Of a stretch of DNA of 64,000 bases, positions 53,676 through 62,424 are shown piece after piece; position 1 is the stretch's first letter; each line of letters opens with the position of its first letter. The stretch comes from Lacibacter sp. H407 (GTDB taxonomy: Bacteria > Bacteroidota > Bacteroidia > Chitinophagales > Chitinophagaceae): NCBI RefSeq assembly GCF_037892605.1, contig NZ_JBBKTU010000001.1, positions 930,001 through 994,000 on the forward strand, in the 5' to 3' direction. The position numbers were made by a program, and so were the translations under genes. Below the pieces are notes generated by a model. It was not told the origin of the DNA. It did not search any database and saw only the letters and a list, made by a program, of their open reading frames with translations.

Positions 53676-54518
53676 ATGCTTTCAATCTTTGTAAAACCCT
53701 TCGCTGTGAAGACCTGGTATAAAACAATTATCCTTTCCGATATTCATCTCGGTATCCGTAACTCACGGGTAAAAGAAGTAGTGGATTTTCTAAATCATCA
53801 CAAATGTGATACGCTTATCCTCAATGGCGATATCATTGACGGATGGCAACTCCGGAAATCGGGTGAATGGAAAAAGAAGCATACCTCTTTTTTCCGCATC
53901 ATTATGAAGTACATGCACAAGTACAACACCAAAGTGATTTACCTGCGTGGTAACCATGATGATTTCCTGGATGAAATACTGCCGTTCTCATTTGGACAGT
54001 TCATTATCAAACGGCATCATATTCTGCAAAGCGGTGCTAAGAAATATTATGTAGTACACGGAGATATCTTCGATACCGTTACTACAAAGCTGAAATGGTT
54101 AGCCAAACTTGGCGATGTGGGTTATACATTTTTACTCTGGCTCAACCGTCATTACAATCAATATCGTACCAAACGAGGATTGCCTTACTATTCGCTATCG
54201 CAAGTGGTAAAAGCAAAAGTGAAAACGGCTGTTTCGTTCATCAGCGATTATGAAGAGCAGTTATGTGCAGTAGCAGCAGCCAACCATTGTGAAGGTGTTA
54301 TTTGTGGGCATATTCATCAGGCTGCCGATAAAAACATCAACAATATCCATTATCTCAATAGCGGCGATTGGGTGGAAACAATGTGTGCATTGGTTGAAAC
54401 AGAAGATGGCAACTGGAGTATTCTTTATTATAACGATTGGTTGCAACAACAATCACCGGTTGAGACAATTGAAACAAGCACAAGCTATTTTCCAAGTTTA
54501 ACACCTGAACTTTTATGA
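53676..54518 (+). CDS. LpxH-like metallophosphatase (UDP-2,3-diacylglucosamine hydrolase family)
   Basis: 280 residues. Calcineurin-like phosphoesterase motifs in order: IILSDIHLG, LILNGDIIDGW, IYLRGNHDDF, VVHGDIFD and VICGHIHQA. This matches the LpxH/YbbF-type family that cleaves UDP-2,3-diacylglucosamine to lipid X in lipid A synthesis, although many Bacteroidota have several paralogues with other substrates. The next gene, a glycosyltransferase, overlaps by 4 bp (ATGA), so the two are likely coupled in an envelope glycolipid step. Cytoplasmic, peripheral membrane. Confidence 0.85.
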   Translation: MLSIFVKPFAVKTWYKTIILSDIHLGIRNSRVKEVVDFLNHHKCDTLILNGDIIDGWQLRKSGEWKKKHTSFFRIIMKYMHKYNTKVIYLRGNHDDFLDEILPFSFGQFIIKRHHILQSGAKKYYVVHGDIFDTVTTKLKWLAKLGDVGYTFLLWLNRHYNQYRTKRGLPYYSLSQVVKAKVKTAVSFISDYEEQLCAVAAANHCEGVICGHIHQAADKNINNIHYLNSGDWVETMCALVETEDGNWSILYYNDWLQQQSPVETIETSTSYFPSLTPELL

Positions 54519-55702
54519 ACAACACATTTGTTTTTGCTGTACAAGGCGAAGGCCGTGGGCATTTAACGCAAGCCATTGCTACATATGAGTTATTACTTTC
54601 ACGTGGCCACAAAGTAGCAGCAGTCCTTATTGGCAGCAGCAGCCGGAGAGAAATTCCATCGTTTGTAAGAGAGCGGATCAAAGCACCCATCATTACCTAT
54701 CGCAGTCCAAATTTTGTAACAGATAAGGAAAACAAATCGATTCTGCTGGGTGCATCTGTTTTCAAAAATGTATTGCAATGGAGGAAGTTCAGAAAAAGTA
54801 TGAAACTGATCCGTGAAGTAGTGGATGAATACCAACCTGATCTGCTGCTCAACTTTTATGAACCGCTGATCGGCATCTGCTCCATCTTTAAAAAACTCAA
54901 CACAAAAATCATTTCAGCAGCACATCAATACATTTATCTGCATCCCTCGTTTCAGTTTCCGGAAGGCGGCAGCAAGTCAGATCAGCTGGCGATCAAATTT
55001 TATACAAAACTCACCGCCAAAGGATCTGAAAAATTATTAGCTCTTTCGTTTTATCCATTAGACCCATCATCATTCAAACAACTGAAAATTTGTCCACCCT
55101 TGTTGCGCAAAGAAGTGTTTCAGCAGGAAGTATTCGCAGGCAATCATATTCTGATATACCTGCTTAACTCGGGTTACATGCAGGATATTATCAATTGGCA
55201 CAAAGAACATCCGGAAGTAGAACTGCATTGCTTTACTGATAGCGCAACGGTAAAAGGCAAATGGCGATTTGATGAAACCCTTTGCTTTCATTCATTGGAT
55301 GATCAGAAATTTCTGCACTTTATGGCAAATGCAAAAGCACTGGTTACAACAGCAGGATTTGAAAGTGTATGCGAAGCGATGTATTTCGGTAAACTTGTTT
55401 TAATGGTACCGGTGCAAGGTCATTTCGAACAATGGTGCAATGCAAGAGATGGAGCCAAAGCAGGTGCGGGTACACATGCAGAAACATTTGATCTGGATGT
55501 GTTGCTGGATTATTTACCGCAACATCAAAATAACAGTGCACAGTTCCGGCAATGGACCAAACAAACGAAACAAATTTTGCTGCATAGTTTTACAGAAGTA
55601 TTGCATCAGCCAATGGAAGAAGAAATACCAGAAGAAAAAGCGTCGCCATTTTTTCAGTTCCCTTCGCTGTTATCCGGGAATCATCAATTGGGACATAGTT
55701 AA
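54515..55702 (+). CDS. Glycosyltransferase (MurG/UGT-like, GT-B fold)
   Basis: 395 residues. The N-terminal half has the GT-B nucleotide-free domain with QGEGRGHLTQAIATYELLLS; the C-terminal half has LVTTAGFESVCEAMYFGKLV and MVPVQGHFEQWCNA, the UDP-sugar-binding region of the UGT/MurG type. Translationally coupled (ATGA) to the LpxH-like gene, so a lipid or cell-wall precursor is the likely acceptor. The last residues are Glu-rich, and the stop overlaps the convergent response-regulator gene by 4 bp (55699-55702). Confidence 0.85.
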   Translation: MNNTFVFAVQGEGRGHLTQAIATYELLLSRGHKVAAVLIGSSSRREIPSFVRERIKAPIITYRSPNFVTDKENKSILLGASVFKNVLQWRKFRKSMKLIREVVDEYQPDLLLNFYEPLIGICSIFKKLNTKIISAAHQYIYLHPSFQFPEGGSKSDQLAIKFYTKLTAKGSEKLLALSFYPLDPSSFKQLKICPPLLRKEVFQQEVFAGNHILIYLLNSGYMQDIINWHKEHPEVELHCFTDSATVKGKWRFDETLCFHSLDDQKFLHFMANAKALVTTAGFESVCEAMYFGKLVLMVPVQGHFEQWCNARDGAKAGAGTHAETFDLDVLLDYLPQHQNNSAQFRQWTKQTKQILLHSFTEVLHQPMEEEIPEEKASPFFQFPSLLSGNHQLGHS

Positions 55703-56460
55703 GCTTCGGCCCAGGTTTTAAATTCATGCACCCGCTCACGGCTCAGCACTACTTCTTCTGTTTTGGAACCATTGCGTAACAACAATTTCAAACGGCTGTT
55801 CACATACGGTTTTATTTGAGCAATACTGCTGTAGCGTGCAATGTATTGGCGGTTGAGACGAAAAAATTCTTTGGGATTCAGCAATCCTTCGAGGCGTTCC
55901 AGCGTGTAATCCACCATCAGCTTATTTCCCTCTTTATCTACGAGGTACACGATCTTATCATCGGCCTGAAAATATTGCACCTCCGATGTTTCTACAAAAA
56001 ACATACGCTGGCCTGCTTTGGCAAGGAATCTGGATTTAAACGAAGCACTGTCAAACAAATTTGATAACTGATCGTAGTTACCTGCTGCAAAATTGGATTG
56101 CAGTTGTGCAAACTTCTGCATGGCTTTCGCCAATGCTTCTGCTGTTACCGGTTTTAACAGGTAATCGATACTGCAAAGTTGAAATGCATCCAGCGCATAT
56201 TCGTTGTAGGCTGTTGTAAAAACAATGGGCTTTCTGTAATCCACCTGTTTAAAAATATCAAAACAAAAACCATCTGCCAATTGAATATCGAGGAACAGCA
56301 GATCCGGATGTGCATTTGTATTCAACCATTGAATGCTTTCTTCAACACTGTACAGATGCTTTATAATTTCAATTGCGGGATCATATTGTTTCAACAACAT
56401 GATCAGGCGCTCTGCCGCCAGTTGCTCATCTTCAATAATCACAATTCGTTTTGTATTCAT
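55699..56460 (-). CDS. LytTR-family response regulator
   Basis: 253 residues. The receiver domain (1-120) has acidic residues IIEDEQ, the phospho-acceptor Asp in LLFLDIQLADG and Lys in IDYLLKPV. The LytTR DNA-binding domain (about 150-253) has VQYFQADDKIVYLVD and FFRLNRQYIARYSSI. With the LytS-like histidine kinase 41 bp upstream it forms a two-component pair. The Bacteroidota family often controls envelope or stress genes; the target here is unknown. Confidence 0.95.
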   Translation of the reverse strand: MNTKRIVIIEDEQLAAERLIMLLKQYDPAIEIIKHLYSVEESIQWLNTNAHPDLLFLDIQLADGFCFDIFKQVDYRKPIVFTTAYNEYALDAFQLCSIDYLLKPVTAEALAKAMQKFAQLQSNFAAGNYDQLSNLFDSASFKSRFLAKAGQRMFFVETSEVQYFQADDKIVYLVDKEGNKLMVDYTLERLEGLLNPKEFFRLNRQYIARYSSIAQIKPYVNSRLKLLLRNGSKTEEVVLSRERVHEFKTWAEA

Positions 56461-56501
56461 CGGTTTGCAGTTTACTGGTTTTGTTTGGTATTATTTTCAG
56501 A

Positions 56502-57539
56502 TCATCCTATTTCAATTAAAGGCAGGGTAACTTTAAATTCATGATCGTTCTTTTCTACCTCAATCTTCCTGCCAGTTATGATTTCATAACGCTGATTAAT
56601 ATTATTCAACCCAATATTGGATGATGGCTCCCGGTTAATTTTCGGCTGCAGATTATTACTCACTTCCAGTACAGCCGTTCCGTTTGCTTTGATTGTTATC
56701 TCCAATGGTTTTGTATGCGACACCACGTTGTGTTTAATTGCGTTCTCCACCAACATTTGTAATGCGACGGGCACAACATATGCATGATTCCATCGCTCAT
56801 CAATTTCTGTTTTCAATTCAACACCGGCAGGAAAACGTTTTTTCAGGAGATACATATAGGGTTGTAAAAACTCCACTTCCTTCTGCAGCTCGATCAACTC
56901 TTTATCCTGGTTGCGTAAAATATATTGATACACTTTCGAGAAGGCTTCAATAAAATCATTTGCTTCTTCGCTGTTTTTCATTACCAGCGATGACAATACG
57001 TTCAGGTTGTTAAATAAAAAATGCGGATTGATCTGCGACTTGATGCCTTGCAATTGTGCCTGTGTGTTCATCCGCAACAATTCTTCTGCCTCCAGTTGTT
57101 TGGTTTTATATTTCTGCATATAAAAAACAACCGCATTCAGCAAATGAAACAACAGTGTGATCAATGATGTGTAGGTAAGTGTCAGCTTCAACGGGTTATC
57201 TAACGACATGGGCACATGTAACACAAACACTTCAAACGACACTACCACCATTACCGTTAAAATGAGACTTCCCGCCAAACCCAAACCAAAAAAAGAAAGC
57301 AGGCGTTTGTTAATATGCTCATCGCCATGAAACCATTTGGTGAAATAGGGTTGAATCAACCGGCTCCATTCCCAACTGAGAAGAGTAATGAGCAAAATGC
57401 TCAGGAAAGCCTGGTACCAATCGATGGGCAATTGGAAGTAGTCATACACCCGGCAAACTGCTGTATTTACATACGTATATACTGCCAGCGCCAGAATGAA
57501 CCAGTAGCGGTATTTATGCTGAAATAACATGTAGTCCAT
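56502..57539 (-). CDS. LytS-type sensor histidine kinase
   Basis: 345 residues from ATG 57539; a TTG at 57563 would start inside a terminator stem. Four membrane helices fill about 10-150, with a charged linker. The His_kinase (PF06580) motif is QINPHFLFNNLNVLSSLV with the phospho-acceptor His, and the N-box is LVENAIKHNV. Paired with the LytTR regulator downstream. An intrinsic terminator (57555-57576) ends just 8-15 nt before the start codon, so its transcription depends on readthrough or a promoter overlapping that hairpin. Confidence 0.92.
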   Translation of the reverse strand: MDYMLFQHKYRYWFILALAVYTYVNTAVCRVYDYFQLPIDWYQAFLSILLITLLSWEWSRLIQPYFTKWFHGDEHINKRLLSFFGLGLAGSLILTVMVVVSFEVFVLHVPMSLDNPLKLTLTYTSLITLLFHLLNAVVFYMQKYKTKQLEAEELLRMNTQAQLQGIKSQINPHFLFNNLNVLSSLVMKNSEEANDFIEAFSKVYQYILRNQDKELIELQKEVEFLQPYMYLLKKRFPAGVELKTEIDERWNHAYVVPVALQMLVENAIKHNVVSHTKPLEITIKANGTAVLEVSNNLQPKINREPSSNIGLNNINQRYEIITGRKIEVEKNDHEFKVTLPLIEIG

Positions 57540-57554
57540 AGTTGAAACAAAAAA

Positions 57555-57576
57555 CCGGCCCAAAGGTTTGGGCCGG
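57555..57576 (-). terminator. Strong terminator between fasciclin and histidine-kinase genes
   Basis: A perfect 10-bp GC-rich stem (57576-57567 with 57564-57555, ccggcccaaa / tttgggccgg) is followed on the minus strand by TTTTTTGTTT, the last part of which reaches the histidine kinase's start codon region. It ends the fasciclin gene transcript. Confidence 0.9.
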
Positions 57577-57597
57577 TATAAATGATTTAATGAATAC

Positions 57598-58560
57598 TTA
57601 CGGAAGAATTACCTTGTTGATGAGGTGAACCACCCCGTTCTTCGCCATAATATCAGTGGCAACAATGGTTGCTGTTGCACTGGTTGCTCCGCTTCCTTTA
57701 ATGGTAGCGTTACCACCTGAAATAGCAATTGTTGCGTTCGTACCACTTGCCGTAGCCACATTACCTGCGGCTACATCATTGGAAAACACACGAGCACCTG
57801 CAACAACGTGATGCCTTAATACTTGTCTCAGGGTTGCAACCGAAACCTGTGACAAACTGGTAACTCCTAATTGTGCCAACAAATCAGTAAATGCCTGGTT
57901 GGTTGGTGCAAATACGGTAGCACCATTAATGTTCGATAAAACTTCGGCAATGTTATCAGCACTGCCTGCTGCAGTACCCGCACTTGCAAGTGTTACAGCA
58001 CGAACCAATGAATCAAGTGCCGGTGCTGCTGCAACTGCTACTTGTACAATATTCCGTCCGCCTGCAGGAATCAACACACGTCCAATCACATGTGCCACAC
58101 CGTTAGAAGCTTCTGCATTGGCAGTTGTTACACGCTGTCCGTTTACAAACACATCGTTACCTACACGCTTCACATACAATGTGTCGGTAGTTGCATTTTT
58201 CGATGCAATGGCTGTTAATGTAGTTGGAACAGCTGCTGCTAATACTTTACCATCAAACACATGATAAAGCAATACACTTTGCAAAGTTGCTGCCGGTGTG
58301 TTTGCAGGAATTGCTGCTGCAGTAAAGGCTGCATTTGTTGGTGCGAAAACAGTGAACGGACCGGCGCCTCTCAACGTGTTGGTTAAACCGGCTGCTTCTA
58401 CTGTTGCTACCAATGAAGTGAGCCCGGCCGACGTTGCCACTTCCACCAATGTGTTAGGAGCCGGATCATCATTTTTCTTTTTACAACTGCTGATACTGCC
58501 CATCAATGTTAAGGCAGCAAGGGCCATTGCCCCATTACGTAATACCTGGTTCTTTTTCAT
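57598..58560 (-). CDS. Fasciclin-domain surface lipoprotein, two FAS1 domains
   Basis: 320 residues from ATG 58560; the open frame extends 37 codons upstream but without a signal start. The signal ends SISSC (Cys25), a lipobox, followed by a charged linker (KKKNDDPAPNT). Two FAS1 domains (about 40-180 and 185-320) each contain the conserved GPFTVFAPTNAAF / GATVFAPTNQAF and a histidine segment (LLYHVFDGK, LRHHVVAGA). FAS1 proteins mediate adhesion and are often at the cell surface. It stands upstream of the histidine-kinase pair. Confidence 0.9.
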   Translation of the reverse strand: MKKNQVLRNGAMALAALTLMGSISSCKKKNDDPAPNTLVEVATSAGLTSLVATVEAAGLTNTLRGAGPFTVFAPTNAAFTAAAIPANTPAATLQSVLLYHVFDGKVLAAAVPTTLTAIASKNATTDTLYVKRVGNDVFVNGQRVTTANAEASNGVAHVIGRVLIPAGGRNIVQVAVAAAPALDSLVRAVTLASAGTAAGSADNIAEVLSNINGATVFAPTNQAFTDLLAQLGVTSLSQVSVATLRQVLRHHVVAGARVFSNDVAAGNVATASGTNATIAISGGNATIKGSGATSATATIVATDIMAKNGVVHLINKVILP

Positions 58561-58661
58561 GATTTTGATTTTGGTATAGAACAACGAAAAAGCACAACGG
58601 GCAGCAAAAACCGCTGAACTGTTGAATAGAGGGAGTGAATGTACAGTTGGAGGTAATGAAA

Positions 58662-58681
58662 AGAGGGGCACATGCCCCTCT
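58662..58681 (-). terminator. Intrinsic terminator after cysS
   Basis: A 9-bp perfect stem agaggggca (58662-58670) / tgcccctct (58673-58681), followed on the minus strand by TTTTC. It lies 36 bp after the cysS stop. Confidence 0.75.
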
Positions 58682-58716
58682 GAAAATTTATTGATGTAGA
58701 ATGAACCCTTTACTAC

Positions 58717-60210
58717 TTAAATTGAAAAACTCATGCCGCCATCTTTTTCATCTTTTAACTGAATGCCAAGTTCAGCTAACTGATTCCGTATTTTATCGCT
58801 GGTAACAAAGTCTTTTTTTGCTTTTGCATCTTTCCGCAGGTCGATCAGGATCTGCATCACTTCCTTCAGCTTGTTATTGTCTTCTCCTGTTACGTTACGC
58901 AAGCCCATGATGTCTTCGATGTACAACTTCATTTGTTGTTGCAGCAATGCGATGGTATCGCTGCTCAATGCATCGGCAGCGATATGTTTATCTTTTAACC
59001 CGTTGATCACAGGAACCAGTTCAAACATGCTCGCCAATACTTTGGCCGTGTTGAGATCATCATTCATAAATTCATCAAACTCGGCTATCAGTTGCAACAC
59101 CTTTTCATTAAGCGACTTATCTTTCGCTTCGTACGATGTTTTTGCTACTTCGTACTTGCTGATCCATTCATATGCTTCCCACAAACGCTTCAATCCCTTC
59201 TCTGCACCCTGTAATGCTTCGTTTCCAAAATCAAGTGTACTTCTGTATTGCGTTTGCAGAATAAAGAAACGCACCGTCATTGGGTGATAGGCTTTCTCCA
59301 ATATCGGATGGTTACCGCTGAACAGTTCCGTTAACTTGATGACATTGTTATAACTCTTCCCCATCTTCTTTCCGTTGATGGTGATCATATTATTGTGCAT
59401 CCAGTAACGAACAGGTGCTGTATGGTTGCAAATAGTACTCTGTGCAATTTCACTTTCATGATGTGGAAATTGCAAGTCCATACCACCGCCATGTATATCG
59501 AATTGTGCACCTAAATATTTTGTAGCCATTGCCGAGCACTCAATGTGCCAGCCCGGGAAACCAACACCCCATGGGCTTTTCCAACGCATGATATGTTCGG
59601 GTGCTGCATTTTTCCATAACGCAAAATCAGCACGGTCTTTCTTTTCTTCCTGGCCTTCAAGTTCACGTGTTGTTTCTAACAGATCATCAATCACACGGCC
59701 ACTGAGTTTTCCATAATCGTGGCTCGCCGCATATTTTTTTACATCGAAATAAACAGAACCGTTTGTTACATAGGCATAACCCGCTTCAATGATCTTTTCG
59801 ATCATTCCGATCTGCTCTACAATATGTCCGGTTGCAGTTGGTTCAATCGATGGTTGTACTGTATTGAATTGCTCCATTGCCCAATGAAACAGATTGGTGT
59901 ATTTCTGCACCAGTTCCATCGGCTCCAGTTTTTCCAATACCGCTTTCTTCGAAATTTTATCTTCCGCTTCTCTGCCTTCTTCTTCAAAATGACCGGCATC
60001 GGTGATGTTGCGAACGTACCGCACTTTATAGCCGAGATGAGTGAGGTAACGATACAATACATCAAACGTGATATAAGGACGTGCATGACCCAAATGACTT
60101 TCACCACTTACGGTTGGTCCGCACACATACATGCCTACATGGCCGGGTGTAATGGATTCAAAAACTTCTTTCTGGCGTGTAAGGGAGTTGTAAACTTTTA
60201 GCTGCGACAT
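58717..60210 (-). CDS. cysS: Cysteinyl-tRNA synthetase
   Basis: 497 residues. Class I signatures: HLGH in [16 protein letters not shown] and KMGKS in [14 protein letters not shown]. Zinc-binding residues are in [20 protein letters not shown] and HHES. The anticodon-binding helical domain (about 330-460) is present. It charges tRNA-Cys. It is preceded by a poly-Cys leader ORF (60265-60309) and a promoter, a strong hint of cysteine-charging-dependent control. A 125-bp gap separates it from the EEP-nuclease gene. Confidence 0.97.
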   Translation of the reverse strand: MSQLKVYNSLTRQKEVFESITPGHVGMYVCGPTVSGESHLGHARPYITFDVLYRYLTHLGYKVRYVRNITDAGHFEEEGREAEDKISKKAVLEKLEPMELVQKYTNLFHWAMEQFNTVQPSIEPTATGHIVEQIGMIEKIIEAGYAYVTNGSVYFDVKKYAASHDYGKLSGRVIDDLLETTRELEGQEEKKDRADFALWKNAAPEHIMRWKSPWGVGFPGWHIECSAMATKYLGAQFDIHGGGMDLQFPHHESEIAQSTICNHTAPVRYWMHNNMITINGKKMGKSYNNVIKLTELFSGNHPILEKAYHPMTVRFFILQTQYRSTLDFGNEALQGAEKGLKRLWEAYEWISKYEVAKTSYEAKDKSLNEKVLQLIAEFDEFMNDDLNTAKVLASMFELVPVINGLKDKHIAADALSSDTIALLQQQMKLYIEDIMGLRNVTGEDNNKLKEVMQILIDLRKDAKAKKDFVTSDKIRNQLAELGIQLKDEKDGGMSFSI

Positions 60211-60264
60211 AAAACTGAATGATTGGAATGAAGAATGGTTGTTATAGCGGGAAAGGTTGCCTGA

Positions 60265-60309
60265 TCAGCAACAACAAAAACAACAACAGGTATGTACTAA
60301 ATTCTTCAT
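60265..60309 (-). CDS. Putative poly-Cys leader peptide of cysS
   Basis: A 14-codon minus-strand ORF, MKNLVHTCCCFCCC then TGA, ending 54 bp before the cysS ATG. Six of its last seven codons are Cys (TGT TGT TGT TTT TGT TGT TGC). The ATG lies 5 nt after a perfect -7 box, so the message would be nearly leaderless. Shortage of charged tRNA-Cys would stall ribosomes on these codons. No intrinsic terminator with a T-run was found between the leader and cysS; the Cys codons can pair with a downstream aacaac stretch, and GUUGC with GCAAC, so translational or Rho-dependent control is possible. The codons are low-complexity TTG repeats, so chance must be considered. Confidence 0.6.
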   Translation of the reverse strand: MKNLVHTCCCFCCC

Positions 60310-60314
60310 TGAAA

Positions 60315-60351
60315 CAAAGATAGGGCTTCCACCGGTTAATTTTTATCCAAA
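60315..60351 (-). promoter_or_regulatory. Promoter of the cysS leader transcript
   Basis: TATCTTTG (60322-60315 on minus) is a perfect -7 box; a TTTG lies 25 nt upstream (60351-60348), a little further than usual. The expected start point is at or next to the leader ATG at 60309. The upstream part lies inside the 3' end of the EEP-nuclease gene. Confidence 0.6.
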
Positions 60352-61475
60352 ATAAAATCGGCGAGTACGGGGCTGTGATCGCTGCGGGGCGAACGTAACA
60401 CCTGTACCCGCTCTACTTTCAGCGATTTACTGTGCAGCACATAATCGATCCGTAACGTAGGCGATAGAAACTTGAATGTGCGGCCAATGCCCCAGCCTTT
60501 TTCTGTAAACGCATCATACAAATCGTTGCTGATGATTTGGTAAGCGTTGGAGTTAGGCACATCGTTCATATCGCCACAAACAATAACAGGATGGGGGCTT
60601 TTCGCCATTTCATCTTTGATGTCTCTTGCCTGACCTGAGCGCAGCAGGTTGGCTGTTTTCATTTTACGAATGATGCTACGGCCTGCTGTTTGCACATCAC
60701 TCATATCCTGCTGATCAATGTTTTCAATGAACGCATAATCTTTTTTTGCAAAATGCATGCTTTGCAGATGGATATTGAAGATGCGGATGGTATCGCCTTT
60801 CACCAACACATCGGCCCATAAAAACGTATGATTGTATTCCTTGATGCTTTGCACTTTTTCCCAACGGATGATGGGATAGTTAGAAAAAATGGCCACGCAA
60901 AACGGATGATACCGTTCATTTCGCTGACGGATGTTGGTGTGTACACCAAAAGCACGATCATTAGCGGCTACGGCATACCGGTAGCCTAATTTTTTCTTTA
61001 CCTTTTCCAATGTAAAGGATGATGAACTGTCTAATGAAAACACAAACTCCTGCAACGCCAATACATCTGCTTTGAACGATTTTGCTTCCTGCAACATGGC
61101 GGGATCAAGATTGCCACCCTGATCAAAAAAATTAAAAAGGTGTGCATTCCATGTAACTACACGATATGTATCCCCTGTTGATTGCGTTGCTTTTGCCGAT
61201 GGATGAAAGCCAAAAAAAGAACCAATGAGGTTCCAGCAAAGTAACAATGTTATCGCAGGTATAAAAGCGAGCTTCCGTTTTGCCATCAACCAAAAAACCA
61301 AAAATCCCAGTTGCAAAATCAATAAAAAAGGAAACAGTAATGCAAAGAGATTAACGATCCACGAAGTGGCCGGTGAAAGATGAGGCAGCGCATACAACAA
61401 CAGCATACAAACACTCACAATCAAATTGCAGATGATGACAAACTGCTTGGTGAACCTGCGCAGAAATCCGGCCAT
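60336..61475 (-). CDS. Membrane-anchored endonuclease/exonuclease/phosphatase-family protein
   Basis: 379 residues. Three hydrophobic segments at about 12-90 anchor it in the inner membrane. The EEP domain follows: VTWNAHLFNFFDQGG, VLALQEFVFSLDS (catalytic Glu), VIVCGDMNDVPNSNAY (Asn/Asp) and RSDHSPVLADF (His near the end). Such proteins in Bacteroidota hydrolyse phosphodiesters or phospholipids; the target here is unknown. It is the last gene of an operon after two rhomboid genes, 5 bp from the second. The end of the gene contains the cysS promoter. Confidence 0.88.
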   Translation of the reverse strand: MAGFLRRFTKQFVIICNLIVSVCMLLLYALPHLSPATSWIVNLFALLFPFLLILQLGFLVFWLMAKRKLAFIPAITLLLCWNLIGSFFGFHPSAKATQSTGDTYRVVTWNAHLFNFFDQGGNLDPAMLQEAKSFKADVLALQEFVFSLDSSSSFTLEKVKKKLGYRYAVAANDRAFGVHTNIRQRNERYHPFCVAIFSNYPIIRWEKVQSIKEYNHTFLWADVLVKGDTIRIFNIHLQSMHFAKKDYAFIENIDQQDMSDVQTAGRSIIRKMKTANLLRSGQARDIKDEMAKSPHPVIVCGDMNDVPNSNAYQIISNDLYDAFTEKGWGIGRTFKFLSPTLRIDYVLHSKSLKVERVQVLRSPRSDHSPVLADFILDKN

Positions 61476-61480
61476 AGTTA

Positions 61481-62410
61481 TTATGAAGTTTCGTTGTCAG
61501 CCGCTTTTTTCAAGATATCTTTTTCTTCCTGTGTGAGTGATTGATACCCTTGCTGGCTGATCTTATCCAGGATATCATCCACACGTTGTTGTGTAACCGT
61601 TGGTTTACGTACAAAAGGATCTTGCCCCTTTGTGTTGTAAAATACTTCTTTCTTAAATGGCTTTTGCTTTGGTTCTTTCGCCGGTTCAAACAAACCAGTA
61701 AACCAGTTGTACAAATTGTGCATCCATGCACCGGGAAGTTTGCCGGCCTGCACCTGTTTAATATAAACATACCCGATAGCTGCGCCGCCCAAATGCGCCA
61801 AATGATGCGGGAAAGATGAACTCGCCAAACCTGCAAAATCAATGATCACATAAATGAGTGTAATGATCCAAAGCGGAATACCTCCATTGATCATAGGAAA
61901 CACACGATAGTCGGGAGCTGTAACCGTTGCAGCAATGGCAATAGCCATTACACATGCACTTGCACCAAGATAACTGAACGAATTGATCTCAGCAGCAAAC
62001 TTGGGCAACAGGTTAGCACTTGCCATAAACAAAACAGCACCAGCCAGTCCGCCATAAACATAAAGTGGAACGATATGTTTGTTACCCACCATATCCTGCA
62101 ATAAAAATCCAAAGGCCCAGAGAAAAAGCATATTGCCCAGCAATTGCCAAAGGCTGTACTGCGCAATCATGTGTGTAAGCAATACCCATGGGCGGGTGAT
62201 AAAGGTGGACAGATTTCCCGGCAAGCCTACCCAATCCAAAACGTTCGTTTTGTATAGACTTACATCAACATTCGGTGTAAGCTGAAATACGATCTCAACA
62301 AATTTGAGGATCACAAATATGATTACGTTAAGGGCAATGAGCCGCATAACTGCATCGCCATCTTCTCCAAAGAGAACTCTCCGTTTCCGTTCTGCCTGCA
62401 TATAACTCAT
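61481..62410 (-). CDS. Rhomboid-family intramembrane serine protease homologue, second of a tandem pair
   Basis: 309 residues; ATG 62410, a second ATG three codons later. About six membrane helices. The catalytic Ser is in YLGASACVMA (GxSx instead of GxSG) and the His in HHLAHLGGAAIGYVY. The oxyanion-type Asn remains in LLGNMLFLWAFG, but the nearby His of the HxxxN motif is replaced by Gln. A soluble C-terminal tail (about 240-309) ends with DDILDKISQQGYQSLTQEEK. It follows the other rhomboid by 14 bp. Possibly active with altered oxyanion hole; substrates unknown. Confidence 0.85.
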   Translation of the reverse strand: MSYMQAERKRRVLFGEDGDAVMRLIALNVIIFVILKFVEIVFQLTPNVDVSLYKTNVLDWVGLPGNLSTFITRPWVLLTHMIAQYSLWQLLGNMLFLWAFGFLLQDMVGNKHIVPLYVYGGLAGAVLFMASANLLPKFAAEINSFSYLGASACVMAIAIAATVTAPDYRVFPMINGGIPLWIITLIYVIIDFAGLASSSFPHHLAHLGGAAIGYVYIKQVQAGKLPGAWMHNLYNWFTGLFEPAKEPKQKPFKKEVFYNTKGQDPFVRKPTVTQQRVDDILDKISQQGYQSLTQEEKDILKKAADNETS

Positions 62411-62424
62411 AGATCAACCATTTA

